Notes: a model not told the origin generated them from the letters alone. DNA of 64,000 nucleotides from Phoma sp. XZ068 (GCA_004835665.1 RBKR01000004.1:434001-498000), one strand, 5' to 3'; numbered from the stretch's first letter, positions 45,658-55,974 are shown. Made by a program: numbers and translations.

Positions 45658-46324
45658 ATGTTCGGGACTACACGACTCACCAGTTCTCTACTTCGAACTT
45701 CACGACCAATCACTCGCACATCGACAAAGTACTTCTCCACAACGACAGCTAGAATGGAATCTTACAAGAAAGCTGGAAACCGCAAGGATGAGCCGCCAAA
45801 GCACGAGATGGTTCATTTTGCAGGGCTGCTGAGCAGTAGGCGCGAATTCGGCGATTTCAGGACAGTGTTGCACACGGGACTTTACAGCCAAATCGTTGCC
45901 ATGGAGGTCCCTGTCGGCGGCGACATCGGCGATGAGGTACGTCCCTTCCCTTCCCAATACTCACATTACCAGTCCTGAATTGGTGCTAACAGTATGATAG
46001 GTGCACACCGTCGACCAAATCCTCATGTTCACATCTGGCAAGGGCCTCGCAACCGTCGCAGGAAAAGACCAAGAGGTTAAAGCTGGCGACGTCGTTGTAG
46101 TGCCTGCAGGGACGCAGCATCAGTTTGTTACCAAGGGCGATCAGCCGCTGGAGCTGATTACTGTGTATGCGCCTGGCGAGCATTTGGCGACGAGTGTGCA
46201 TAAGACTAAGGAGATTGGGGATCAGGAAGAGGATGATGGGATAGACGAGGCGCCGGAGTGGAGCCAGAGGAGTAAGAAGGAGAACGAGAGTAAGGGGTTG
46301 GTCAATGAGAGTGGGAAGTACTAA
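45658..46324 (+). CDS. Cupin-domain protein with mitochondrial-type presequence
   Basis: Exons 45658-45936 and 46001-46324 give 200 residues. The 64-bp intron (GTACGT donor, GCTAAC branch) joins GDIGDE to VHTVDQILMFTSG. Residues 1-32 have no acidic residue and several Arg/Ser/Thr (MFGTTRLTSSLLRTSRPITR, then KYFSTTTAR), as in a mitochondrial presequence. The cupin core has HTVDQILMF, AGDVVVVPAGTQHQFV and LITVYAPGEH, giving a compact beta-barrel with candidate metal His residues (H in VHTVD, H in TQHQF). The ~50-residue C-terminus is charged and disordered. An internal Met (MESYKKAG) could be an alternative cytosolic start. Function unknown; many bacterial homologs of this type are uncharacterised. 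Confidence 0.8.
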
Positions 46325-46932
46325 GTTTGCGTCCTGGCATGAATGTATGGTTGACTGCTAAATGAACAATTTGTAATCCTGGTGCTCTCATGCCGGCCCA
46401 CCGTGTTGTTGGCAAACGCAAAACAATTGTTTGAACTCCAATACTGAGCAATTGCTGTGTTTCTAGTGGTTCATTAGATTGATGGCCCAAGGTTGGATTT
46501 CCTGCTTGTGTTTTCCACCATGAGAATGCGCCTTCATGCAAAACGGCAGACCTGAAGCTCACGATCAAAAGAATACTTTCTTGTACAATAGCAGGTAGCA
46601 GGGGTACGAGATGCTATAATCATATCGTATCACGTTTGACATGCAAAGACTTTTCCCCAGGTGACAGCAGTTCACTATTCCAAAGACACATTACAAGCAT
46701 GCAATCTGTTTGTAGTTGTTAACCCTGATTGAATATAGGTAGATATTTCAATTGTTGTAGATTTACTTGTTCTATGTATAACCGTTTTCACCGCAGGTAA
46801 AACAACATGAAGCTACTCAGGCCAACCCGTTTGGCTGCATTTGCTTACACCGCCACCCGCTCAGAAATACTCTATTTAACCCATCAGTTCAGTTGTGCTA
46901 ATATTCGAATAAGATAGACCGAGACTTCCAAA
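46325..46932. other. Intergenic region upstream of the F-box gene
   Basis: About 610 bp, AT-rich. No gene or repeat is supported. Confidence 0.4.
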
Positions 46933-48063
46933 ATGGTCGCACAGTCTGGGTTACTAGGCTTGCCCGCTGAGTTACAGCTGCATATTGCATCATATCTCGT
47001 TGGCGACAGCAAGAACAATCAGCACGTTGGTCACCTCTTAGGCCTAGCTCGTACGTGCAGTCACCTAGCTTCCATCGCACGAGAGGCACTATGTCTTAAT
47101 CCGACACTGCAGTCAAGCAAAATCCACCTTCTCCTGCGATTTCTCTTCAAGTATCCCACCTTGACCAGAAAAATCAAAAGCCTCACCATCGAAACCCAAG
47201 AGACACAGAAGGACAACGCCTTGCCAGTCCCCATCGCCCGTCTGTCGCCCAGCTTGCTAAGCCACTGCAAGCGACACATTCGAACCCTGCCCGTCCCAAC
47301 ATGGACACAGAACAAACTCCTCGCTGCGCTGAAAACGAAGTGTTTCAAAACCCACGGAACCCTACTCTGTCTCCTCCTCACCATGCTCCCACAGCTCACA
47401 CACCTCTACCTCGGCGGCTCCATCCTCGCCAACTTCCCCCTCTTCCGCACAATCCTGCTCGACGATGCAGACTCCCCGCCCTCAGACTGGGCTGCCAGTC
47501 CAGATCTGACCTGGATCCTCACCTTAATCGGCCCCAAACTCACAGCCCTGGAACTCCCCATCGACATCCGCCGCTCGGCCAACGCAAACGTCTGGGATCC
47601 ACCGTGTATATCCAATTTACCCGCCTTCCTCCCTAACCTCCGCTGGCTGAGCGTCCCGCATAGAACGACCACCGAGTCTACGGGGACATCGTGCGCGGAC
47701 GTCATCCCGCCGCGTTTAGAAACGCTGATCCTGACAGATGCGCGATGTCACTGCTTCTCGCACTTTTCGCTTGGACTGCTCGACGAGCAGCAGGACGCGA
47801 TATTTCCCCTGCTCTCGAAGGTCGCGTTGTACCACCGCTATCCTACAGCGCCTGTTGATGAGGATGTTGCTGGGAGGCTGGAGAGGGTGGGGATTGAGGT
47901 GCAGGAGTATATTCCGGATTGCTGTTTAAGGTCGGGAGATGAGTTTTATCATCCGTGGAGGTATGGGGGGGAGGAGATTGGGGCGTTGGAGGAGGAGAGG
48001 CATAAGGAGTATGCGACGGTGTTGGATCGTGTTGAGGTGCTGTGTGATGAGGAAGAGGAGTGA
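46933..48063 (+). CDS. F-box-like domain protein
   Basis: A single exon of 376 residues. Residues ~6-55 (GLLGLPAELQLHIASYLVG to LARTCSHLASIAREALC) form an F-box, the Skp1-binding module of SCF ubiquitin ligases. The remainder has leucine-rich stretches (LTMLPQLTHLYLGGS, LPNLRWLSVPH, PRLETLILTDA) resembling irregular leucine-rich repeats, as in many fungus-specific F-box proteins. The C-terminus is acidic. The substrate is unknown. The minus-strand frame over its 3' end is a shadow. Confidence 0.82.
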   Translation: MVAQSGLLGLPAELQLHIASYLVGDSKNNQHVGHLLGLARTCSHLASIAREALCLNPTLQSSKIHLLLRFLFKYPTLTRKIKSLTIETQETQKDNALPVPIARLSPSLLSHCKRHIRTLPVPTWTQNKLLAALKTKCFKTHGTLLCLLLTMLPQLTHLYLGGSILANFPLFRTILLDDADSPPSDWAASPDLTWILTLIGPKLTALELPIDIRRSANANVWDPPCISNLPAFLPNLRWLSVPHRTTTESTGTSCADVIPPRLETLILTDARCHCFSHFSLGLLDEQQDAIFPLLSKVALYHRYPTAPVDEDVAGRLERVGIEVQEYIPDCCLRSGDEFYHPWRYGGEEIGALEEERHKEYATVLDRVEVLCDEEEE

Positions 48064-48993
48064 GTAGTGGTTGAAGGTGATGAGTAGGCGAAGGCTTGGA
48101 TAGCTGTGTGGGGTTGCTGGAGGTAGCCTTGAGATAAGACATGAGGAGGCGGATGGGAGATACTACAAGTGAATTCACGGATAGCATTAGAAATTCCGAT
48201 TCCATACATAATGCAACTTTGAGCGACTTCAAAAATATTGAGGTACACTGCTTAAGATCAAAGTATACTTGTTGCCTATATGATATTTTGCCCTCGATTT
48301 TTGAGACACGGCATGGTTGATCTCCGTCTCCCAAAAGGCTGACCTCGCGCAACACTAGGTACAGACAAGCTTTTCGTGGCTTGCGACCGTCGACCGGTAC
48401 CGTTGCACTGCAGGGTAAGATGCAGGGTAACAGGACGCTTTGGTGCTGGATGTGCAGCTCCACCCATATCATCGAGGAACGCGTGGAGCTCAAGAACCGA
48501 TCCACTGGCTGAGGCTGAAAGTTGAAGTGGAGGAACATGGTTGGAGTAGAAAGTGGAGCGAAGCCAAGGTTGACATGGTTCTTTAGTATGTGATACAAGG
48601 ATCCGTGATCAGCCATATTGACCTCATCCATGGAATACACTAGCACATCACCTTACTTGCATGAGATTGTGTATCATGGGAATATTCAAGTTCCATTCTG
48701 CTATCAATATCAATACAATTGCAAGCCAATGAGGGCAAGCTTGAGTACAACTGTCCCAGTGCAACAAATCAAGTGAACGATGTTCGCCACCTCTAACGCC
48801 ATGCTCTACGTGTCTCACAAAGGATGACACGGAATCAAACCCAAATCCAGTTACAGTAAATCCTTCAGATAATGCGCGTGCAGGTTTTGTCTAAATGGCG
48901 CCTTTTGGTAACATAACGCCAATGCCATGGTGGAAACGACGATCGAAGAATAGGAAGAATGCAAATATATACAGCGATGATGCGTATGGTGAT
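48064..48993. other. Convergent 3' region
   Basis: About 930 bp between the F-box gene and the reductase gene. A long minus-strand frame (to 48646) overlaps the F-box gene but lacks recognisable features. No gene is supported. Confidence 0.45.
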
Positions 48994-51006
48994 TTACCAG
49001 GTTTCCTGTGTGTTGTTAGTGGCTGTGATACGGCTATTGGATGTGGACGAACTTACGGCAATGTACTGGCCATCGTTCTTCTTGTTGGCCCAGAACTCAT
49101 GAGCTTCCTCACGACTGAGGTTGCCCTTCTGCATGGTGATGTCGATCAAAGCTTCCTCGACACCCTCGCCCATGCCCTTGCTGCTGCCGCAGACAAAGAT
49201 ACGGCCGTCGAGTGCGTTGATGACGAACCAGACAATGTCGGCTTGCATACGAACTTCGTCTTGGACGTACTTGGCCTCGGTCTGACCGCTGACGCGGGTC
49301 TTGCGGCTCTGCACGACCTTCTTAATTTCGCGTTCATGGTCGCCAAGCTCACCGGAGTAGAGCTCGTCCAACATGGAGTCACGAACACCCTGGATTAGCC
49401 AGATCTTGTTCGCGCAGTTGGCATTCTTCAGCCTGTTCAGGATGAAGCCTCGGAAAGGAGCCATGCCAACACCAGCACCAATGAGAACCATTGGGCCCTC
49501 GCCGCCAAACTGCTTGGACAGTGGGTTGGCCATGAGTCCACGGAACATGGGAATGCGAAGATCAAGGATGCTGCGAGGATCGATGCCTTCCTGCTCAGCG
49601 GAGATGAACTGGTGGGCAATGCGCTCCATGAAGCCACTACCAACACCAGTACGTGTAGCACCGGGGGCGTGCCAGTCCGGAGTCTCGTGGATGGTGACGG
49701 CCATCTCGATCAGACGGCGCGTGCCAGGCAGGCCGGGGCGGGCAGACGAGATGTGGGGGTCGTTCGAGAGCGAGTAGAATCGTGGCATGAGCTGTGTGAG
49801 GACGGAGAGGAGGTTCGGTAGCGGAGGCTTCGAGGATGGGAAGGCGCTGAGAACCTGAGGAATGGTAAGGTGAGAGGTGGTGCGGAGATCGCAGAATGCT
49901 GCTTGACCCTGTGCCGAGCAGAGATATTCGAGGATCTTCTTCTCATTGGGAGCGTCGGCGAACTCAGCCATGACACGGAGGAGGTTCTTGGTTGGCGGGC
50001 TAGACTGAATGTCTGCACACCATGTAAGCAGCTCGCGGCGTGTGGTGACCAGCTCGCGTGCCTGATCTTCGCCCCAGATCGTGGGCCATCGTCCAGTGTT
50101 GGTCTTGAGTGTGACGGGCTTGTCGCGAACAAACTTGGGTACACCAAGAAGGTCGAAGAGCTCGTCAACCATTCGCTGGTCGTTGGGCGGGCAGATGCCA
50201 ATGGCACCACCAACCTTGAAGTCGACACCACCCTCGTCAGGATAGTCTGTCACATCGATGTCGAAGTGGATTGTCCTCTTCTCGGCACCGGGCTTGGTCA
50301 ACTCGCGGGCGTGGTACAGCGGCGCAGAGTAGACGTCGTACGGTGGGTGTGGCTGGACGTACTTGGGCGGCGTCTTGTGGACCTCAGAGACGTGCTTGAC
50401 CTCCTTGGACGGCAGGGGCTCGAAGGACATGTTGACTGGCGGCAGTGGCGTGGTGTCGGTGAGCTCGCTGTCGAGAGCAAGGGGACCAAGCTTCAGGTTC
50501 AGGCTGCTGAAGGCGACATTGTCCGGGATGACGACGGGGAGGAAGGACGGCAGCGACGTGTCTGGCTGGAGGGTCTTGAGCAGACAGCAGCCTCCACCAC
50601 AGCACTGGCTGATGAGCTTGGTGGCCGTCTCACCGCTGCCCAGGATCCGTTGGATGTCGGCTGGGCTGTCAGAGATGAGCGTGGTCGAGGCGCGTCGAGC
50701 ACGCGGCTGGCTGCTGGCGACAGCGGCGGTAGGGAGGTCCTCCAGCTTGTCGACGATCTCCTCGACGGCGTGGTCAGGCTCGGTGTTGGGCGTCATGGGC
50801 GCCTCCGAGTCGTCGCTGCTGTTCTGGCTCCATAGTATTGACTCACCCGACGACTTGGGTGACGTGTGCTCGGGCTGGGTGAGCGAGGGCGTCGGCTTGA
50901 GGACGAGCTGGGGGACTGCGCGCGGCTCACAGGGGATGGGGTCGTTGGGGTGCGAGGTCGCGGTGGTGGGCAGCTGCTGCTCCATTGCGGTGGTCGAGGA
51001 AGCCAT
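48994..51006 (-). CDS. NADPH/FAD reductase of the CPR/sulfite-reductase type lacking the FMN domain, with CCGGGCC motif
   Basis: Exons 49057-51006 and 48994-49005 give 653 residues. The last exon is only 12 nt and encodes ETW; it follows a 51-bp GTAAGT...CAG intron and restores the C-terminal Trp expected in this family. Residues 1-~200 are disordered with a Cys cluster, C135-C136-GGG-C140-C141, and show none of the flavodoxin (FMN) domain found there in cytochrome P450 reductase, Tah18 or methionine synthase reductase. From ~225 come the FAD domain (RFYSLS 409-414, TGVGSGFM 453-460), the NADPH domain (GAGVGMAPFRGF 510-521, CGSSKGMG 607-614) and the terminal Trp. The electron acceptor is unknown. 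Its upstream region carries iron-type GATA motifs. An iron- or haem-linked role is an inference. Confidence 0.85.
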   Translation of the reverse strand: MASSTTAMEQQLPTTATSHPNDPIPCEPRAVPQLVLKPTPSLTQPEHTSPKSSGESILWSQNSSDDSEAPMTPNTEPDHAVEEIVDKLEDLPTAAVASSQPRARRASTTLISDSPADIQRILGSGETATKLISQCCGGGCCLLKTLQPDTSLPSFLPVVIPDNVAFSSLNLKLGPLALDSELTDTTPLPPVNMSFEPLPSKEVKHVSEVHKTPPKYVQPHPPYDVYSAPLYHARELTKPGAEKRTIHFDIDVTDYPDEGGVDFKVGGAIGICPPNDQRMVDELFDLLGVPKFVRDKPVTLKTNTGRWPTIWGEDQARELVTTRRELLTWCADIQSSPPTKNLLRVMAEFADAPNEKKILEYLCSAQGQAAFCDLRTTSHLTIPQVLSAFPSSKPPLPNLLSVLTQLMPRFYSLSNDPHISSARPGLPGTRRLIEMAVTIHETPDWHAPGATRTGVGSGFMERIAHQFISAEQEGIDPRSILDLRIPMFRGLMANPLSKQFGGEGPMVLIGAGVGMAPFRGFILNRLKNANCANKIWLIQGVRDSMLDELYSGELGDHEREIKKVVQSRKTRVSGQTEAKYVQDEVRMQADIVWFVINALDGRIFVCGSSKGMGEGVEEALIDITMQKGNLSREEAHEFWANKKNDGQYIAVSSSTSNSRITATNNTQETW

Positions 51007-51202
51007 GGAGCGATGTGGTGTGGGAGGAAGGAAGGCGGACGGGCGTACTGACGACGCGCCAAAGGGGGCTATTCAGGGCCGTCATGGTTAGCACGGTCTT
51101 GCTCGGAATTTGTATGCCATCTCCAAGCAGCAGCTACAGAGTGTGCTGCATTTCGCAATGCTCTGTCAGCCCTCGGAGCGCGGGGTTGTGCGTCGTCGCC
51201 GC

Positions 51203-51233
51203 TTATCTGATCGAGGGCCAACAATTATCAGAT
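51203..51233. promoter_or_regulatory. Pair of iron-GATA (SreA-type) motifs near the reductase gene
   Basis: Minus-strand ATCAGATAA at 51203-51211 and ATCTGATAA at 51225-51233, both exact to ATCWGATAA, the published SreA-type consensus, and 22 bp apart. They lie 197 and 219 bp upstream of the reductase ATG. Binding is inferred, and a nitrogen-type GATA factor (AreA) could also use the GATA cores. Confidence 0.6.
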
Positions 51234-52473
51234 CGTGGGATGCAATGCGTACCTCCTCGGGGTGGCTGCACGCGCCAAAGTGGCAAACGGATGCGAGGGA
51301 GTGACAGCCGCCTTGTCGTCTGCAGTGCGTGGAATGTCGACACGGTGAATTGCAGTCGCGGGAATGATGTGTAGGGGGTGCGCACGAGGGTAATAATGGC
51401 TGGAAAAGCTCTCAAGAGTGGGTGCAGGGTGGTGACGGCACTGCGGGCGTTGCGCTGCTAAAACTGTGCCGATCCAGCACTCCGGCTGCGAGGCTGAACG
51501 ATTATCAGCGCTCGATCGGGTAAAGCAGGATGATGGCTGCTGGAACGCTTCCGCGGCTCGGCAGACGACGCTTGGGGCAGTCCAACAGGAACTCTTTTCC
51601 AGCCGGCAACTTGTCTGCTGAGACGCGGTTGAGCAGCCTGTGCATGCTGGATTTATCTCCTGATCTCAGCCGTGCACCCAGCCGCGACCTTCCTCGACTT
51701 CACCGCCTTGATGTGCCGCTATTTTCAGGAGCTGAGAGGAGCTCCTCAGCACATGATGGCGCAGAGCACCGAGCCACCGTCAGGTCGCAAAGACGGCGCC
51801 CACTCGGTGGGCTCCGCATCTGATAGCCACGGACTCGACACTTGGCACTGCTCATGATCATGCTCTCGTACCGAGACACCGAGCGTCGCTGTTTGCTTTG
51901 TCTGCAGCTATCGTAAGCAGTCGCTGCAACACCGTCATCGTGACCTCCCTCGCTCTCAAGCACCATTTGCAGCACCTCCGTCCTCTGCTGCAGCCTCAAG
52001 CAATCGTGTCGTGTACTGTACACGAGACAGCAGCCCATTAGGTCGCTAGGACATGCCGCCGCGTAAAGATTCGGGTTGCCTTTCCACATCTGGCCACCCA
52101 TCGCAAACAAGTCTCATGCAGTTTCGAAACATTCCATGCCTTTGGCGATATTCGTCTAGTTAAACACGCAAGTCTTGCGTACGAGATACGAGGCAAACGC
52201 GCAAAGGGTCTGTCAAACTTCTGTCCTTCCAGAGTCTGGCTGAGCACCGTCCAACGGCCAGTAGCGGGCCCACCCACCGCTGGTCGTGTTCCTCCTGCAA
52301 GAGCCCAACCTGCAGTGTGCTGCACTCTAGTTACTATCGGCGAATTTACCATTCGCCGTGATTCGCTCTGCCTGGTTGTGAGGCCAATGAAGAACAGGCT
52401 CTCTGTCTCCCAACTTTGCCTTCGACCAGTCTGCAAGGGGAACATGAGCTGCATCCGGGTACGCTAGCAGACT

Positions 52474-52590
52474 TTATCAGATGAAAACAATCTGATAACA
52501 GCGACATCGGAGGCTTGCAATCGCGGATTGTGGGGTCGGCTATTGCGTGCTGGGCGGCGCCCCCTTGACTTTATCCTCTCCTTATCTGAT
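52474..52590. promoter_or_regulatory. Three iron-GATA (SreA-type) motifs in the middle of the divergent region
   Basis: ATCTGATAA on minus at 52474-52482, ATCTGATAA on plus at 52490-52498, and ATCAGATAA on minus at 52582-52590. All are exact to ATCWGATAA. The first two form an inverted pair. They lie 710-826 bp upstream of the small-protein gene at 53300 and about 1.5 kb upstream of the reductase gene. Confidence 0.6.
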
Positions 52591-53299
52591 CGTTGTTAGG
52601 TAACAGTCAGGATTGTTAGTACTATCGATCGGCACCTTGCTACCGGAAGTTGGGCTGCTGGCCCACTATCCGACTACCCGCGGCATGGGCTTGCCTCCGC
52701 ACGCATCCTACGTTCCTTGGCGTAGGTACAAAGGATGCGAAGATATCCGCTATGCAGCTTGCTGGATCGGGTGGAGCTCTTCTGGACACTGCATTCAATA
52801 TGGTCTAGCGCGATGTTTGCCTGTGATTGAAAAGCAGAGTCTAAGTCCTTACAAATGAATTAGTACCCTTGGTTCTCAACACTAACGTGTCGTGTCCTGC
52901 AATCCTTACAGAGGTTGTATATTGAGAGTTTTAGAGTACGTGAATCTTTGTAGAACGTAGCCGTGACATGACCTCATATAATATCGTTGAAGTGCGCAAT
53001 GCTTGGACCCCTTCACAGACGTCATAGACCAACCTATTGAGAAGCAGCAAGCTTCAAACATGCACACTTCACAATCCAAACCAGAGACTCACAACAGAAA
53101 TTCCATCTCCTAAACCACAATAATAGCCTTGCACGTCCTTCCCACCGCCTCGGCGGACGACCCTACCGTGAGGTCAGCGGCCCTGCATTAGCGCTAGTCT
53201 TCCCCTGCCATCCACACCTCACCTCCCCTACCATCACCACCACACCCATCCTCAAACTCATTTCCATACCATCTACCCAAGACATCTCCAACACCCGCA

Positions 53300-53464
53300 A
53301 TGGTCGACAGCCTACTCAAGCGCGGCCCAAAGAACCCCGCGCTCGTCGTCGGGATAAACATCGTCGTCATGCTCTCGTGGGCCGCGTGCATGGGTACTGT
53401 GCGCAGAGCGAGGCTGAATAAGGCTGAGACTGGGGTGTATGATGTGCAGTTTCGGAAATGGTGA
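53300..53464 (+). CDS. 54-residue single-pass membrane microprotein
   Basis: This frame of 54 codons is too short for most gene finders, yet it looks real. It has a CT/CA-rich leader (CATCTACCCAAGACATCTCC), a clean ATG and high-quality sequence: MVDSLLKRGPKNPALVVG, one transmembrane helix (about 15-34) and a basic RRARLNK segment after it, ending VYDVQFRKW. The stop is within GTGAGT at 53461, which is also a good donor: splicing to a TAG acceptor at 53511-53512 would replace the end with WIRED and stop at 53528 (58 residues). I recognise no family. Topology and size resemble small organellar complex subunits. It faces away from the reductase gene across the GATA array. Confidence 0.6.
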   Translation: MVDSLLKRGPKNPALVVGINIVVMLSWAACMGTVRRARLNKAETGVYDVQFRKW

Positions 53465-54852
53465 GTTTTGCTGTTTTCTGGTGGGTTTGGTGTTGTTGTT
53501 GACGATGGGTAGGATACGAGAGGATTAGTCTGGGTGGGCTTACGGTGGTTGTCTTGATACATGGATTCGAGGCCGTTTTTGTAGACTGTACCGGCGCAGT
53601 TGCTTTGTGTTGGAGGCGTTAGACCAAGGTCTTGAAGTACTTAGAGCGATAAGGTGCTTGGATGTTGTTTGACTGCTTGGAGTGTCTTGGTCCTCTCTAT
53701 CTGGTCGTTCCAAGTTCAATTTCGCCAACACTGCATTCATGCAGAGGGATGCGTAGAGTGCCGTTATTTGTGGACTCTGATGCTCAAACATTCTGTTTGT
53801 GAACTTGGCCTCGATATTGGTCATTTTCAGGGGCCTTACAGATGATTGTGAAGCGGCCTATGTCGTATAGAATAGTTATGTTCTCACCGCCGCGTTTTTG
53901 GGGTGTTTGGCGCGACGAAGCCATTTCTTGTGACATCGACGAGTTTATGTGTGGATACCTACGCATGTCAGCAAGAGTGGCTCAGACTCCTATTGTATGT
54001 GTAGATGGTATTTTGCTTCGATGAGATAGCCATCGATGGGACAATCATGGAAAGCGTGCTGCGATACTAAATCTGCACCTTCTCGAGAGCTTGTCGAATT
54101 AATAAAATACCTTACGAGCCTTTTTTCTTTCATATAACTTGGAGCTTATATCTTGGTATATTTCCTGGAGCTGCTGCTTTTCTCTCTGACTGTCACCAGT
54201 GCAACGTTGGGGTATTAGCCTCAAGGTGGAGGCGAATTGCGGTATACAACTCGGGGTACTTCAACCTACCAACCCACCAATCCCAAATCGTGGAATCCAA
54301 TTCTGGCGAATACAATTTAGTTGAATACGTGTACCTAGATATTTTGAGGCCGAGCACCACTGCGTGAGGTGGGTTTATGCAGTGTGGTTCGTGCGTCATG
54401 GCACTATTGATGTTGCGCACATCCTTATTCTTCCTCTGCAGGGTGACTTCATACTGGTGGCCTGAAACCGCCGGCGATGGCTTGTGGCTGTGAAAAACCA
54501 AAGGACAGTGACAGACTGGCGAATACAGGAATTTTCAGTGGTGTCGCTCCTCGCGACACCATGTTCCCTGGGGTCCACAACACTGCCATAATGACAAGCA
54601 CATATCAACTTACTAACAAATCTTAGGGCAGATAAATTCGGGGAAATTCGTCGATAAAATCATTATCATTAAGACTATGCACATAGCGAGTGTCCAGACA
54701 ATGTCGGAGGGTATCAACTAAAGCCAATCCAAAATGCGCCCTCCTGGTATCGAACAGCGCAACAAAAATGAAAACGAAAACGATAACAACCATTAACAAT
54801 CTTCCATCACATCTCTACTCCTTGACGTCGTCCAATCCAAAAAGGCGTGTCC
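53465..54852. other. Intergenic region
   Basis: About 1.4 kb with AT-rich parts, lying between the microprotein gene and the 3' end of the stomatin-like gene. Frames of 60-102 codons show no recognisable sequence. Confidence 0.45.
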
Positions 54853-55974
54853 CTACATGTTCTCAATGACCCTCGAGTTGATCGCACTCTGGAAGCCATG
54901 GTTGCCATGGCCGTACTCCTGCTCAGCAGAACTTTGAATACCCATGCTGGAACCCGCATTATAGTTGCTTGGGCCTTCTCCAGCAGCATCAGCCTGCGCG
55001 AGAGCGCTCTGGACGGTCTGGTTCTGCGCGGGAAGGAAGATAACCTTGCTGTTCGCTGTTTTGGCCATCGCCTGCATCGCCTCAAGGTATCTGATCTGCA
55101 TGGCCGGTGCAGACGATAATATATCAGCGGCTTGGCGCATCAATTTCGCGCTTTCTACCTCTGCTCGGGCTGCTATAACCTTTGCTTCACCGGTACGCTT
55201 CGATTGGGCGGCCATGGAAAGGGAATCCTGAAGGTCTTGGTTGAAAATCAAGTCCTTAATGAGCATGGACTCGACCTCAACACCCCAGCCGGCCGAGGTC
55301 TCCTCAATAATCTCGCGGATTGACTGGGCAATCTCTTCGCGGCGCTCAATAACGTCCTGGAGAACGCGAGCACCGACCACGTGACGGAGGGTCGTCTGGG
55401 TACGCTCAACGAGGGCTTGACGGATATTGGAGATGCTAAAAGCAGCTTTGTGCGGCGAGGTAATGCGGTAATAAATAACGGAAGTGAGTTGCAGAGAAAC
55501 GTTGTCCTTGGTCATGCAGACTTGCTTGGGCACTTCGACAATTTGGATTTTAACGTCAACCTGAACGAGCTTTTCGGAGAGAGGATTGATGTAGACGAGA
55601 CCAGGATCGACAGCACGAGCGAATCGACCAAACTTGGTGACAAGTCCAACATTTCCTTGGTTTACGGGCTGGTATGGGTTCGGGCAGCAAAGGCAGCAGG
55701 GAATGGCACCGAGAGTACCAATGATTCCACCAAGCGCATTTACCTGAGTGGCGTGAGTTAAGAATGGGCAGATATCAGCTGTTCAACTTACCATTCCACC
55801 GTACCAGCCGTGGGTGTCGGCATCAGCATCATCGGGCTCAATAACCCGTGCGTAACTTGGCTGCAAATCCTCACGTCGAGGAGGTTGAACCTTCACAATG
55901 GGCTCGTCGGGGCGGCGAGCGGTAGCGCTCTGGACACCGTTGGTGGGCATCGGAGCTTTGCCGTTGTCTTCCAT
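54853..55974 (-). CDS. Stomatin/SPFH-domain protein
   Basis: Exons 55792-55974 and 54853-55743 give 357 residues. The 48-bp intron (GTAAGT to CTCAG) joins GWYGGM to VNALGGIIGTLGAIPCCL, the short membrane-inserting hairpin with Cys residues (PCCLCCPNP) that could be palmitoylated. The SPFH/band 7 domain follows (GNVGLVTKFGRFARAVDPGL, then QVCMTKDNVSLQLTSVIYYRI, RTQTTLRHVVGARVLQDVI). The C-terminal part is helical, with an Ala/Glu/Lys-rich repeat region and AKTANSKVIFLP near the end. Stomatins organise membrane microdomains and can act at the plasma membrane or mitochondria. The chosen start MEDNGKAPM gives a short disordered N-terminus; an upstream in-frame Met adds a low-quality extension. 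Confidence 0.92.

Larger units (their letters stand above)
51007..53299. other. 2.3-kb divergent regulatory region with GATA array
   Basis: Unusually long for this window. Several frames of 60-139 codons are open, without recognisable sequence. The main content is regulatory: five exact ATCWGATAA motifs in two groups (51203-51233 and 52474-52590), an extra TGATAA core at 51502-51507, and a CCAAT at 52384-52388. The last 110 bp before 53300 are CT/CA-rich, typical of a leader. Confidence 0.6.

Noticed and set aside
47843..48646. 267-codon minus-strand frame
   Set aside because: Half of it is the antisense shadow of the F-box gene and the rest has no recognisable sequence.
50363..51091. Plus-strand frames (up to 321 codons) antisense to the reductase
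   Set aside because: Shadows of the reductase codons; the minus-strand frame carries the family motifs.
51530..52454. Frames of 97-138 codons inside the GATA-rich region
   Set aside because: They overlap on opposite strands, show no conserved features and lie in regulatory DNA.
51203..52590. Reading the GATA array as nitrogen (AreA) control only
   Set aside because: Kept as an alternative, but the five sites share the extended ATC-W flank characteristic of iron GATA factors, not only the GATA core.
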